DNA from: Scytalidium lignicola
Taxonomy: Eukaryota; Ascomycota; Leotiomycetes
Assembly (NCBI GenBank): GCA_002812745.2
Contig: NCSJ02000068.1
Span: 95,271 to 159,270, forward strand
Direction of reading: 5' to 3'
Length of the DNA: 64,000 nucleotides
A model generated the notes under the pieces. The model searched no databases. It saw nothing but the letters and a program-made list of their open reading frames with translations, and was not told the DNA's origin. Positions 1-10,548 of this stretch are shown one piece after another. Position numbers and translations under genes: made by a program. The first letter of the stretch is position 1. Each line of letters begins with the position of its first letter.

Positions 1-986
1 AGATCGTCGGGACAGCGCTGCGCGTGGGACCCAAGGTGACTCTGATCAAGCCGGGAATGAGGGTTGGAGTCGGCGCGCAGAGCTACAGCTGTCTGGACTG
101 CAGGCAATGCAAGAATGATAACGAGACGTATTGCTCGAAGCAATTGGACACTTACGGTGCTGTGTGGCCGGATACCGGGATTGTGAGCCAGGGAGGTTAT
201 TCGAGCCACGTGAGGACACACGAACACTGGTATGTTGGGATACTGGTTTTGCTATTATATATCTCCCTTCCTCTCTGTCTCCCTCTCTCCATTTTACATA
301 CATTCCTATCTCTACTATTTCCTAACTCGGAAACAGGGTATTCCCCATCCCAGACGGCCTCACAACAGCCCAAGTAGCCCCCATGCTCTGCGCTGGTTTG
401 ACGGCCTACTCGCCTCTTGTCCGCAACGGTTGTGGACCAGGCAAGAAGGTCGGCATCGTTGGCCTGGGTGGAATTGGACATTTCGGTCTTCTCTTCGCCA
501 AAGCCCTCGGTGCTGAAACCTGGGTCATCTCTCGCTCTCACTCCAAGGAAGCTGACTCATTGAAGATGGGTGCAGATGGTTTCATCGCGACTGAAGATAA
601 GGATTGGAACGAGCCACATCTCATGACGTTCGATTTGATCATCAACACTGCCAATTCCACGAAAGGATTTGATCTAGCTAAATATTTGAGTATGTTGGAT
701 GTCCATGGGAGGTGGATTAGCGTGGGCTTGCCCGAGGGAGCTGGACAAGAGGTCAAGGCACAGGATCTCTTAAGCAATGGTTGTCTGATTGGTGCAAGCC
801 ATTTGGGTAGCAGGAAGGAGAGTGCTGAGCATGCTGAAGTTGGCAGACGAGAAGGGAATTAAGAGTTGGGTTGAGGAGGTGCCTATCAGTGCGGAGGGAC
901 TTAAGAGCGCGGTGACAAGATTGCTTGCGAATAAGGTTAGGTATCGGTTTACGCTGACTGGGTACGATGAGTGTTTTGGGGCATGA
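1..986 (+). pseudogene. Adh6/7-type NADP-dependent alcohol dehydrogenase, 5' partial, one-base frameshift
   Basis: Zinc-dependent medium-chain dehydrogenase of the cinnamyl-alcohol dehydrogenase family (yeast Adh6/Adh7), which reduces aldehydes with NADPH in the cytosol. The frame is open from base 3, so the N-terminus, with the first catalytic zinc ligands, lies outside the window. Visible are the RVGVGAQ block, the four-cysteine structural zinc loop (CLDCRQCKNDNETYC), SQGGY, and after a 107-bp intron (230-336) the nucleotide-binding GLGGIGHFG motif with a following SRS that fits NADP preference. The end RYRFTLTGYDECF is typical of the family. The frame breaks at 818-822: GAG-A-GTG needs the A at 821 removed to join GSRKE to VLSMLKLADEKGIKSW. 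No intron fits there because both flanks are conserved. It is either a decaying gene or a one-base sequence error; call it pseudogene only provisionally. Confidence 0.85.
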
Positions 987-3233
987 ATATGAAGCGCTGG
1001 GCTTGTAAAAAGGGGAGTTGGTGGGTATATATATGCATAGCTGATGAAGGATGTTGCTAAAACTGCGACATGGAGAGGGGAAATATGATATATTTTGTTT
1101 TACGTAAAGGATTGCATCTAAAGTGAATGCTGAAAGAAATTCTCATCAATATCTCATGCTGCAGGTGTATCCAAGGTTTTGGTAGCTGAATTGGGGGTTG
1201 TGTTAGGTCACGTGCTTTATTTTCTTTACAGCAAAATGCCAAGGCCATCAGCTAATGTAAGACATCCATCTAGACTTCTGTTACAATGGCCATAGTTGCA
1301 GGATTATTGATGGCAGTTGGTGATGCAGAATATCACGTGTGAATGTGTATTCAACAACTATTCTCCATCCTTCTAAAAGCAAATCGTTTTAAGAATAAAA
1401 ATGTTAAATGAATAAACTTCAAGATTTTGTAAAACTCGAAATAGTTATTTTATCGTACGAGAGATATATTCCTTTGTTTAGATAGAAATTGTATGACAAT
1501 TTACATATTTCGGCTATCTCGCGAAAGGTGACCGATTTATTTGAGATGATCGAATTGTTTTGCCAACTACCTTTCCCAACTCCGAGCGCAACCAACTATT
1601 AATGATTAAAAAAATAGTGGTTTGCACTTGGGTCAGCCGTACTGACTGAATCAGCCAGCTTGGTTCCAAATTCAACCCTGCAGGAAGATGGAAGGCAGAT
1701 CTGGTGCGACTAACTTGGCTGACTCGTTGGGCCTTTTCTTTTGTTTCGTGCCGGAGTCTCAAAACTACTCATGTCCTGGTTGATCCTCCGTATAATGTGT
1801 GCAAGGTCTGCTGGTAATTAAGCACTGATCCCAGAGCCCCCGGGACAAACGTTTGGGAGGCTGTAGCCTGTCTGCAGTCTGCCTTCTGTGTTGGCGTCGG
1901 GGCGCAGCCAAGTTGCACAGTCCTAACGACGACAACATGCCCACTTTGGCCAGTAAGATATGTTTTACAGAGTTGAGTTCTGCTTTTTAACAATTATTCT
2001 AGGACGGGCCAAGGAACGCTGAGCCGTAATTTTTCTTTTAGCCAATAAAATACAAAGTACTACCACAGAACTGAGTAGTCATATTCTTCGGCGCTAACTG
2101 GGTCTCAGTTGATCTCGGCTGCTCCAGGGTGCCAACTTTGGGCCAATGAAACGTATCTTATAAAGTCGGGCAGCAGNTTTTTTTTCATTTGATCAAGCGG
2201 TAAGACAGATTCTTCTACGATCATTGCTGAGCCGTGATTCTTTTGGACCAATAGAACGCGGAGTGCAGTCCTGAATCGGAGCCAAGTAGCGAAACCATAT
2301 GGCGAATCACATACGAACCATGCCATTGTGATTGGTTACATTCTTGATCTTTTTGCCACTTGTAACACCTCTTGGAGACTGGATGAGGGCTGCTTGGGGT
2401 GAGGTGGTCGCTCTCCCAACCTCGGGCGCTCAGCATTCTGTGTTATCATAGACCCAGGCTACATTATCTTGACTTAACTGGAATATTTTTTCATCCACAC
2501 TAACCCGGGATATTTGTGAGGCTCAAAATTTTAGGTGGGGCTTTCTCGGTTGACACTGCAGCACGAGGACCCTAACTCTTGGCCAATAGAATGGTATCTT
2601 ATGGATCGGGCTCTAGATTTTGTCTGGTGTAAAAATGAGGCTGATAGAATATTTTGCTGAGCCGTGAATTTTCTAGCTAATAGCAATACAGTCTTNCCCC
2701 CCCCCCGATTAAAGCGAAATGCTCCACTGTTGATGCTTGAGTCGGAGGGGGCTGGCTGCTCACAACCAATAAGCGTCATTGTCTACTGGCAAAATTTCTT
2801 TACAACTCGATGTCAACAATGATAGTTGAGCTTCATATCTCAAATCATCAAGAATATATGCACATTGTAGATATGGTTAACTTCATTCAAGCTCTATTTC
2901 AAGCTTCCACTCCACCACTATAGCCATGTTATTATTACGTATCCTATTTCACTCGCTTGACTGATTTGATCTGCGTAAATCGAAGCTGCCATTTTGTTCT
3001 AACAATGAACTTCAACACGTTTTTTTTTNTTGGATAAGTTTAGAAGCTGCTTAGTTTTTTAGAATATGTACGATCAAAATTACAGGGGAATTTATCTTTT
3101 ACTTGGAAGAAAGATTGGGAGAAGAACTGATAATAAACATTCTACTTTAAATAAAAGTGCTTCAGAAGGTTGTATATTTGACATAGGTTCCAAGATAACC
3201 AAAGACTCAGATATACCAGATACGTTGCTGCTT
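987..3233. other. Gene-free interval with diverged repeat units
   Basis: No open frame here resembles a protein. The interval is AT-rich, with homopolymer runs and three isolated Ns (2177, 2696, 3029). The part from about 2018 to 2790 holds related non-coding blocks described as a separate feature. The remainder shows nothing I can name; it includes the 3' flank of the alcohol dehydrogenase and of the minus-strand CorA-like gene. Confidence 0.6.
2018..2790. repeat. Diverged copies of a non-coding repeat (GCTGAGCCGT / CCAAT blocks)
   Basis: GCTGAGCCGT occurs exactly at 2018, 2226 and 2656, each time followed by a T-rich stretch and then CCAATA or a close variant (CTAATA). A second block, roughly GTTGA-n-CTGC-n-GGCCAAT-n-GTATCTTAT-n-TCGGGC, occurs near 2107-2172 and 2550-2612, in each case about 110-120 bp before a GCTGAGCCGT copy. 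The shared order of blocks suggests two or three copies of an old element of about 250-430 bp. I see no coding capacity, terminal inverted repeat or target-site duplication, so the class is unknown. Confidence 0.5.
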
Positions 3234-4992
3234 TTATTGTATTTCTAAATCGTCTGCTTCACGACTCGACACGCTTCGCCTTTTCCAAAGAAACCATAAG
3301 ACTACGGCCATGCCAGAAAATCCGGCTGTGAAAACTATGTAAATCCAGAAGTTGGATGCTACGGTCAACTTATTTCCGTCTTGCGAGTAGACGAAAAAAT
3401 TTGATCCAAATAGGCTCTGCCATTGGTTTCAGTTTTGAACAAATTAGAATAGGCTTTCGTGCTTACCGCGAGAAATGTTGCAGGGAGAAATATAGTAGTT
3501 ATCAGAGCAATGACTGTCATAAATCTAGCGTCTTTCGTAGACTGTTGAGTGAGTTGTTTCATGAGCACATTCTCTTTGATTCCCTGCTCGGTAAGCTTCT
3601 GCATCTCAGAGTTCGCTCGAATATCTAGTATGCCTTGCACCTGATCAAGTTTTGTTAGAGCTAGAAGTCACCATACTTGTAACGTAACTTACTAGTTGGT
3701 TAATCCCAGCAGACCGTGTAATCAGTGTTTTGATTCTATCCAAGCTCGTTGTTTGTTCGTACAGGAATTTGTCTAGCGTGCTTGGAATGCTATCAATTTC
3801 AACTCTCAAAGCTACCGATCGACACCTCCGATTTTTTTCCGTGAAGTCCTTCATTTGGTGGCCGAGCCGAATATTGAGACTCAGTATCTGGCTTAGTCTT
3901 TGCAATTTATCTGTTAAAATCTGCAACTTTCGAAAATCTGAGTAATCCGCTTCCAAGTCGCCTTCAAATTGCGGGCCCTTAATGTTGGTGTAGAAACCTC
4001 TATCAACCTAATCTACTCAATCGCTATGAAAATTCGAAGCGAGCGTTTCTGAACTTACTAGCATGGTGAACTCTTCCTCTAGAAAGACTAAATAGTCTCG
4101 CCAATCTTCAGACAAACTAAGTAAAATCATTGAATGCAATTGAAATTGATTTAGTGGGATGGTATCGTTGCAACTTCGGAAAACCCGCAATAACCGGTCT
4201 TGGAGTTGCTCGGATGCTTGTAGGAAGACCCAGTTGCACTTCTGGGTGAGCGAGGAATAGTGTTGATATACACCTACTTCTCTGATAGAGAAAGGATCTT
4301 TGGGAAAATTTCGATCGTGCCGGGCGACGTATTTGATGTTATAACCGATATCTTTGTGATCAGGTTAGCCTATACAAGTGGCGAGAATGGTTGCGTACTA
4401 TAACCAAAATCTTGGCTCTTCAACGTAGAGCTACTTTGTATATCTTTGAAAAAGTAATTATTAAAAAAGCCATTGAAGCTTTCTTCAACTGGGTTAATCT
4501 TCTCACAGAAAACACGCACTATGTCAAGGAAATTCGGGTGGACCTTGAGACAGGTGAATAATTTTCGAAAATGTTCTTCGCATATTTGAAGACGGCTCCA
4601 TGTATGACTTTGATTGAGGAAACTATGAAATATTTAGTTCGTAGTAAATAGGATAAAGCGTTAAGACCTACAATATCGAAGTGTCTTGCAGCCGTCTGAA
4701 AGCTAAGATCAGCTGCTCGGTTGTTTGGATTGGGACTAAATGAACATCGCGCAACCCATCTGCTCCAACCTCAGCAGTTATTGCAAGTATTTGAACAAGT
4801 TATCAGACCTTGGGTAGAAGCATGAAGTTCCAAATACCTAAATGTCGACTCATCCTTGTCCACAAAGAGCTCTTTCGTAAGCTGGCTGATACGGCGGTCA
4901 ATCCGAGAAGCATCAATATCGAGCAACGAGAGGCCAAGGTTTTGAGGATAGGTATCCCACCCGTCAAATTCATCGGCATCAAGATGAGACAT
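3234..4992 (-). CDS. CorA-like two-helix membrane protein of a fungal family
   Basis: CorA-superfamily-like protein with a long cytosolic N-terminal part, a helical stalk and two C-terminal membrane helices. Exons that join in frame are 4399-4622, 4059-4351, 3693-4007, 3467-3640 and 3234-3416, with introns of 47-52 bp. The stalk reads QGILDIRANSEMQKLTEQGI, followed by helix 1 (MTVIALITTIFLPATFLA), SLFGSNFF, then VASNFWIYIV starting helix 2 and a basic tail. The CorA signature GMN is replaced by GSN, as in other fungal CorA-like proteins that are not proven Mg channels. The first exon (from ATG at 4992, MSHLDADEFDGW) is likely, but its junction near 4770-4850 does not close with a standard intron; the following exon reads in frame as VGADGLRDVHLVPIQTTEQL. 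It is divergent from the kinase-NACHT gene. Transport activity is not shown. Confidence 0.75.
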
Positions 4993-5339
4993 TTTTAGGT
5001 GTAGAGTCAGGAATCATCAGGAGTTTGATAGTTTCTTTCAAAAAGTTAACTTGAACACCTAAGCGTTCTCCTCGAGCCTCAGTCGATTTAAATAATGGCT
5101 GTAGCTAAATCGGCGTGAGTGCAACCCTGCAACAGAGCCTCACGTACAGTATGTGGACAAAAGTCTAAGCGAATGGCCTTTTTACACCAAAACTCACCTA
5201 CTTTAGCCTGCATTTAATATTTATTGATACTCTAAAATCTGTACGCTATTATTACCACAGCCTGATTTCGAATCGAGAAGACCCCGTTCTTTTCTTAATA
5301 GCGGGTTTCCATTTCGACCTCCCCGGATTACCTGATAGA
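4993..5339. promoter_or_regulatory. Shared divergent promoter region, CorA-like gene / kinase-NACHT gene
   Basis: This 347-bp interval separates the start codons of two divergently transcribed genes, so it must hold both promoters unless one starts elsewhere. I see no unambiguous TATA box or known factor site. The inference of co-regulation rests on geometry only. Confidence 0.45.
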
Positions 5340-8300
5340 ATGAATATGAGCGCTATACAGGATGAATCAGCGGATACAGACCCCTGCAATACGGCCTACC
5401 ACTATCTCGAGCAGAATGAAGTTCAGCTTAACAACGAAAATCTTCCTCCGAGAGCTGCTGCTCCATGGTATATACCAATGAGGAGGATTAGAACACTTTT
5501 CGAGGATGAGCCAGACGGGCTGAAACTAGAAACCATCTTTCTCTGCCCTTGCAAACAATGTACAAAAGATGGTGGTTCATGATCGCTCAATAAGTTTCAA
5601 CAATTTCAATAGGCTCAAAGAGTATGAGCTAAGGAACGACTATGCAACCATATTTGCCTTGCTCATTTATATACATCGGCCGGGGCTGATCCAAATTTTT
5701 CAAAGGCACGAATTAAAATTGCACGAGATGCAATATCTAGGGGAAGAGAAGCTCGGTGTTCTAAGCAAAGAAAATATTAATTATTTCAATTCCGTTAAGA
5801 AAGGAGTGCTGCGATACCAATATAACTTCCTCGTGAGAACACTAAAGCCTTATTCCGACATCATAGAGATCCCTCCAGAAGAGCTGCTTCCGATTAAGGA
5901 AAACCCGGAACCCAAAGGGGAGGGCTCTTTTGCAGAAGTTCGTTGTTTTGAGTTTCAGGATGAAGATTATCGTTCGAGAGACTTTGGCCAGGTAAATTCT
6001 TCCGTGAACTCCCAGCACCGGAAACTGAATTCAGACCTCAGATCACCAAATTCGCTCGCAAGATCTTTAAGAAAGGCATGACTAAAGCAGCAGTTAAAGA
6101 ATGGTACAATTTACAATGTCTCTCAAAAGCAAACAATCATCAGCATCTTATGCCTGCGCTGGGTGCATATAAGCATGGGAATTTATTCTTCATTCTTCAA
6201 GAAGAAGCGGACTTATCCCTTCATGACTATCTCAAGGGCCGAGGTGACAAGTATGATTCTGATGAACTTTGGAAGCAGATACAGGGTGTTGCAGATGGAT
6301 TAGACACACTGCACGAGCTACACAAAGGGACCAAAATAGCTTATCACCAGGATTTAAAGCCCGCAAATATCCTAATTGTCAGAAGAACTCTAAAGATCGC
6401 GGATTTCGGTTTGCTTGAATTCAAACCTGTCTCACTTAGTGATACCGAATCCACTGGCGTTGTCAGCGCCCACAACACTGGCTTTTACGCTGCTCCCCGG
6501 CGTGGCAGATATACTCGAGAAGATGATGTATGGTCACTAGCTTGTATAATATCTGAACTTGCAACATCAGACGTTCAAGGCCGAGATGAAATAGCTAGAT
6601 ACAGGGCTGCTCGCATTGCTGATCCATCTGGAAAGGATACCCCCAGATTCTTCTTGAAAGAAGAACAGCAAGTTAAAAGTAGTGTACTTGACAAACACAG
6701 AGAAATTCAACACATAGTGGAGTTGTGGAGACCTACAGGCCAGGACGATGGAATATCCCAGTTCCAAAGGAGTTTCTACAACACAGATTTCTTTCATCTT
6801 CTAGACAGCATGTTCCGACACAGCCATAATCTCAGCAGTGTTTTAGAGATCCCTAGTCAAGTTGTCATACCCAATGCCGGACAGGTGGCGAAGACAATTG
6901 AAAGAATTCGAAGGGAGGCAATTTCAACACCGTTGCTCAACACCCAGAACGAAGGGCCCCGTACATTCCTAGGAAGAAATTTTCCGCATGCTGAAGATCT
7001 AGTCGTATCTATGGACGGAATTCTAGAAGACTTCAAAAAGTGCCTCAATGAAAAGGATGAAAGGAAGTTTCGACTGACTACTTTAGCTGATTGCGAACAA
7101 TTCCTTGTCAACCTGCAGGCAAGGCAAATTTCAGAACGACGCCAACAAGCTCTGAAGCGTCTAGACCCTTTTATCAAAGCTTTTGAACAATTTGGACGAT
7201 TGGTTGACGAATACTGCGACTCCATAAATTTTATAGCTTTCATCTGGGTGAGAATACCCCACACTCGTTAGGTAGTCGCTTGGTACTAAGTCTCTTTTCT
7301 AGGGGCCGTTCAAATTTATACTCGAGGTATGACAACTTAAACGCGACTACTAAAGGGTACTAAATACTTTATGCAGACAGCGAGCACTCATACAGATGCA
7401 TTCAACGATCTTCTTAATATATATAGACAGATTGGGCTGAACCAGCCGTCTCAGTCTCAATATGAAGAGCTCTTTCGTAATAAGCCAGAGATGATAACGC
7501 CAGTTTTATCTGCGGTTTATTGCGACCTAATTAATTTCCACAAGCATACTTTACAGTTTTTCAAACAGCGTCGTGAGTTCCCCGTCAGCAGTTACTTGAG
7601 TCCTCATTCTGATCATTGCAGTTTGGAAGTCTCTCTTTGAGACAACTTGGACGAGGCACAAGTCTCGTTTCTCCAAGCACACTAGTCATGTGGAGTCTCT
7701 TCTGGATCCTGTTAAGAATTGCGCCAGTACCTTGAATTTTAATAAATTACAAGGTTCTACCCTCATGGGAGATGAACACACCCAAACTAGAATGGAAGAT
7801 GATCTGAAGCGAAGACAGGCAATTTTCGCTTGGCTCAAACCTATCGATATGGATAGTGAGCAAGATCACTTTNAAAAAAATCAGAGCTCCTAATACAGGG
7901 CAGTGGCTATTAAACCATAAGACGTTCCAAGAGTGGTTCGACCCACAGCTCAAAACGTCATCTTCGCTTCTGTGGCTTCATGGGAACCCTGGGGCTGGTA
8001 AGTGTATCCTTATGAAAATGGTTGCTGTTTCAGGCTAACCATTGCAAAAGGCAAGACCATTCTTGCATCCATGATTGTAGAAGAAACTAGAAAGATGTCA
8101 CCAACACCGACAACTCTGTTCTTCTACTTCAAGCAGGATAATATTGATCGTGACAATTTCAAGACCATGGCTCGTAGCTTACTTGCCCAAGTTCTCAAAC
8201 AGGACACAGGTATTCTTGACTATGTGTATAACAAGTGTTGCAATAGTGGAGAGGCTTTCCTTACTTCCCGTACTCTTATCGAGGAACTTTTACTTTTCGC

Positions 8301-10281
8301 TTTGGACAATTGTGATTCAGTATATATCGTGCTAGATGGTCTAGATAAATGCAGCTCCGGGGAAGAGAAAAAGACCATTGTAACTTTTTTTCGCAATATA
8401 ATCGAGAAGCCTGACCTAAGTAATCCTGATCCCGATCCCGATCGGGTACGTTGCCTGTTCGTTAGTCGTAGAGATAGTGCTCGAAAGGATTTTAGTGGTC
8501 TAGCGCGCATCGCTGTGGATTTGGAAAACAATGAGGACGATATTGATCATTTCAGCCGCATCCAGTCACAAAAGCTTAGAGAAAAATTCACTATCTCAGA
8601 GAAGAAAACTGAAGAGATAGCCACTGTTGTCTCTGCCTTTGCTGAAGGTAAGCGTTCTCCCGAACATGAAATTGCATTTGGCAAACGTTGACATGGTATT
8701 TCTTGTCAGGTATATTCCTGGTTGCAGAGCTGGTATGGATAAATCTTTGCGGTCAGACCTCCATCGAAGGATTAGAGCAAGAAATGGAGTCACTTCCAAT
8801 GGAATCTGAACTTGATAAGCTAGATGAAGCGTACGTATTCGAAGATATCGTTTTGGTAATTTAAGCTTACTTTATCACAGATATGCAAGAATAATGAGGA
8901 CAATTGAAAATAAACCTGTCCGAGCAGAACGCGAAGAAGCTATAATGCTTCTACGTTGGCTCATTTGTGCTAAACGGCCACTGAAATTTCACGAAATACA
9001 AACTATGAAGTGCATCAACCTAGAGCAGAGAGCTGTCGAGTTTGAGCGGCGACGCTTTCGGGTAGGCCCAATGGATCTTTGCGAATCTTTAGTAGATGTT
9101 CGAGAAGATGGGACCGTTGAACTGGTCCATTTGACGGCAAGAGTGTACGCTGGCCCCATTAAATGCACAATTTCGACAAGAGCTGACTTAGAAACTTTAG
9201 CTATTTAGTGAAAAACAAAAACTTTGATATCACAGCGGAAGAAATTCGCCTTGCAACTCTCTGCATCGATTACTTGAATCTTCCATTTTTTAGCGACCCA
9301 TTTCGTAGGCAAGATGTCCTAGATGGAAACTACGGGTTCATGGAGTACGCAATCCTGAACTGGATTCGGCACATGGAAGCAGGGCTGTCCTCTAGGTCAG
9401 ATGAAGACACGTTATTTCAAGGACTTCTCGAATCTTTTGAGGTGTTTCTTGAGTGCCACTGGAAAAATCCCACGATCGAATTGAAGGTACACAAGCGAAC
9501 TCTAGACATAATTGATATCTTCAAAGGTTCCCAAAAGTATAAGCAGATTCAACAAGCTATCTCGTCAACCCAAGAACAGATAGAGCGCTTCGAAGATATG
9601 CGTCCTGAGGAACGCGCTCTTGATTTCACAGAAATCGTCGATGGTGTTCGCAGCCAACTTGAATTAGTCGTATCCAGTATGGTAGACGAGTTGGCAGCTG
9701 AGGATTTGAAGCTCAAGTACGGTACTGATCTGTTTAAATGCCCAAGATTTAGCTGCAAGTATTTCACACATGGTTTTTCCTCCAAAGATGAACGTGATAG
9801 ACATGTTGAAAGACATGAGAGGCCTGCCCGTTGCACCGATATAAATTGTACAGGCTTTCGCATCGGCTTCGCAACCGAAGAGCAACTAGCCAGACATCTT
9901 AAGGAAACTCACACGAATTTAGCGGATCAAGATCACTCTTTCCCGACAGATGAGGAGGTTGCTCTGAGCTTAATAGAGTATTCATCTGTGATTGACACTG
10001 TCCCCAACTCGCCACAACTTTTCATCGCCGAGGAGTTTGAAATGGAGCCTGAACCAGAACCTCGGGCAGACAACGCGGCACAGCCCGCACAATATTTAAG
10101 ACCCTCAAAGCGCACAAAGATGCCGCAAGAGTTTATATGCGGTTATTGTGGCAAAAAATATGTTGAATTAAGCACAGCAAGAGGTTGCGTAATNTGGGGT
10201 TACTCAAATATATTGTGGTGTTGTAGTGTAGCTACGTACGTACAAGTGAAGCTAACTACTAGAAAGGGAAGTCACGTGTAA
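5340..10281 (+). CDS. NLR-like protein: protein kinase - NACHT - C2H2 zinc fingers
   Basis: STAND-class receptor-like protein of about 1,460 residues. Exons: 5340-5571, 5621-5991, 6042-7247, 7303-7326, 7377-7572, 7622-7997, 8051-8647, 8710-8830, 8881-9144, 9192 onward. All phases match once the N at 7873 is dropped. The kinase domain has a glycine loop (GEGSFAEV, near residue 176), FARK lysine, HQDLKPAN catalytic loop (about 303) and DFG (about 323), so it looks active. The same chain continues through IWGPFKFIL, a block typical of fungal NACHT proteins, to the P-loop GNPGAGKT (split by an intron) and Walker B VYIVLDGLD. Near the C-terminus are two C2H2-like fingers (CPRFSC...HVERH; CTDINC...HLKETH) and a partial third (CGYCGKKY). 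The first intron (GTGG donor, 49 bp) and the 3' end past 10190 (N at 10194) are uncertain. Its role is probably intracellular sensing, such as non-self recognition; the ligand is unknown. Confidence 0.82.
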
Positions 10282-10548
10282 TAGGTGAAACGTGGTGCCT
10301 AAGGTGGCAACTAGGATATCACAACATTTTATTTACCACTATTATTTTATTATACTGTACGTGGTGATCCGTAACATCTAAGGAGGTTTTCCGTTGTTTA
10401 AATCCTTGATAAGTGTATGTATAATCAATGTATATATAGTGTCGACAATATGAGTTAAATACACGTCAGGGTGGGTATCTTATTTACAATTATATATATG
10501 CTCTCCAACTTCAAACCAAAAGAGAGAAGGNAAAAAAGAAACACGAAT
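10282..10548. other. Short AT-rich interval between convergent genes
   Basis: This is the 3' flank of the kinase-NACHT gene and of the CorA transporter gene. It is AT-rich, with an isolated N at 10531 before an A run. No gene is visible. The true stop of the kinase-NACHT gene may lie slightly before or inside this interval. Confidence 0.5.

Noticed and set aside
5960..6080. Apparent frameshift in the kinase part of the NLR-like gene
   Set aside because: A 50-bp GT-AG intron (5992-6041, GTAAAT...CTCAG) joins DFGQ to ITKFARKIF in exact phase.
9140..9210. Apparent frameshift after the NACHT region
   Set aside because: A 47-bp intron (9145-9191, GTACGC...GCTGACTTAG) restores the frame, joining LTARV to NFSYLVKNKN.
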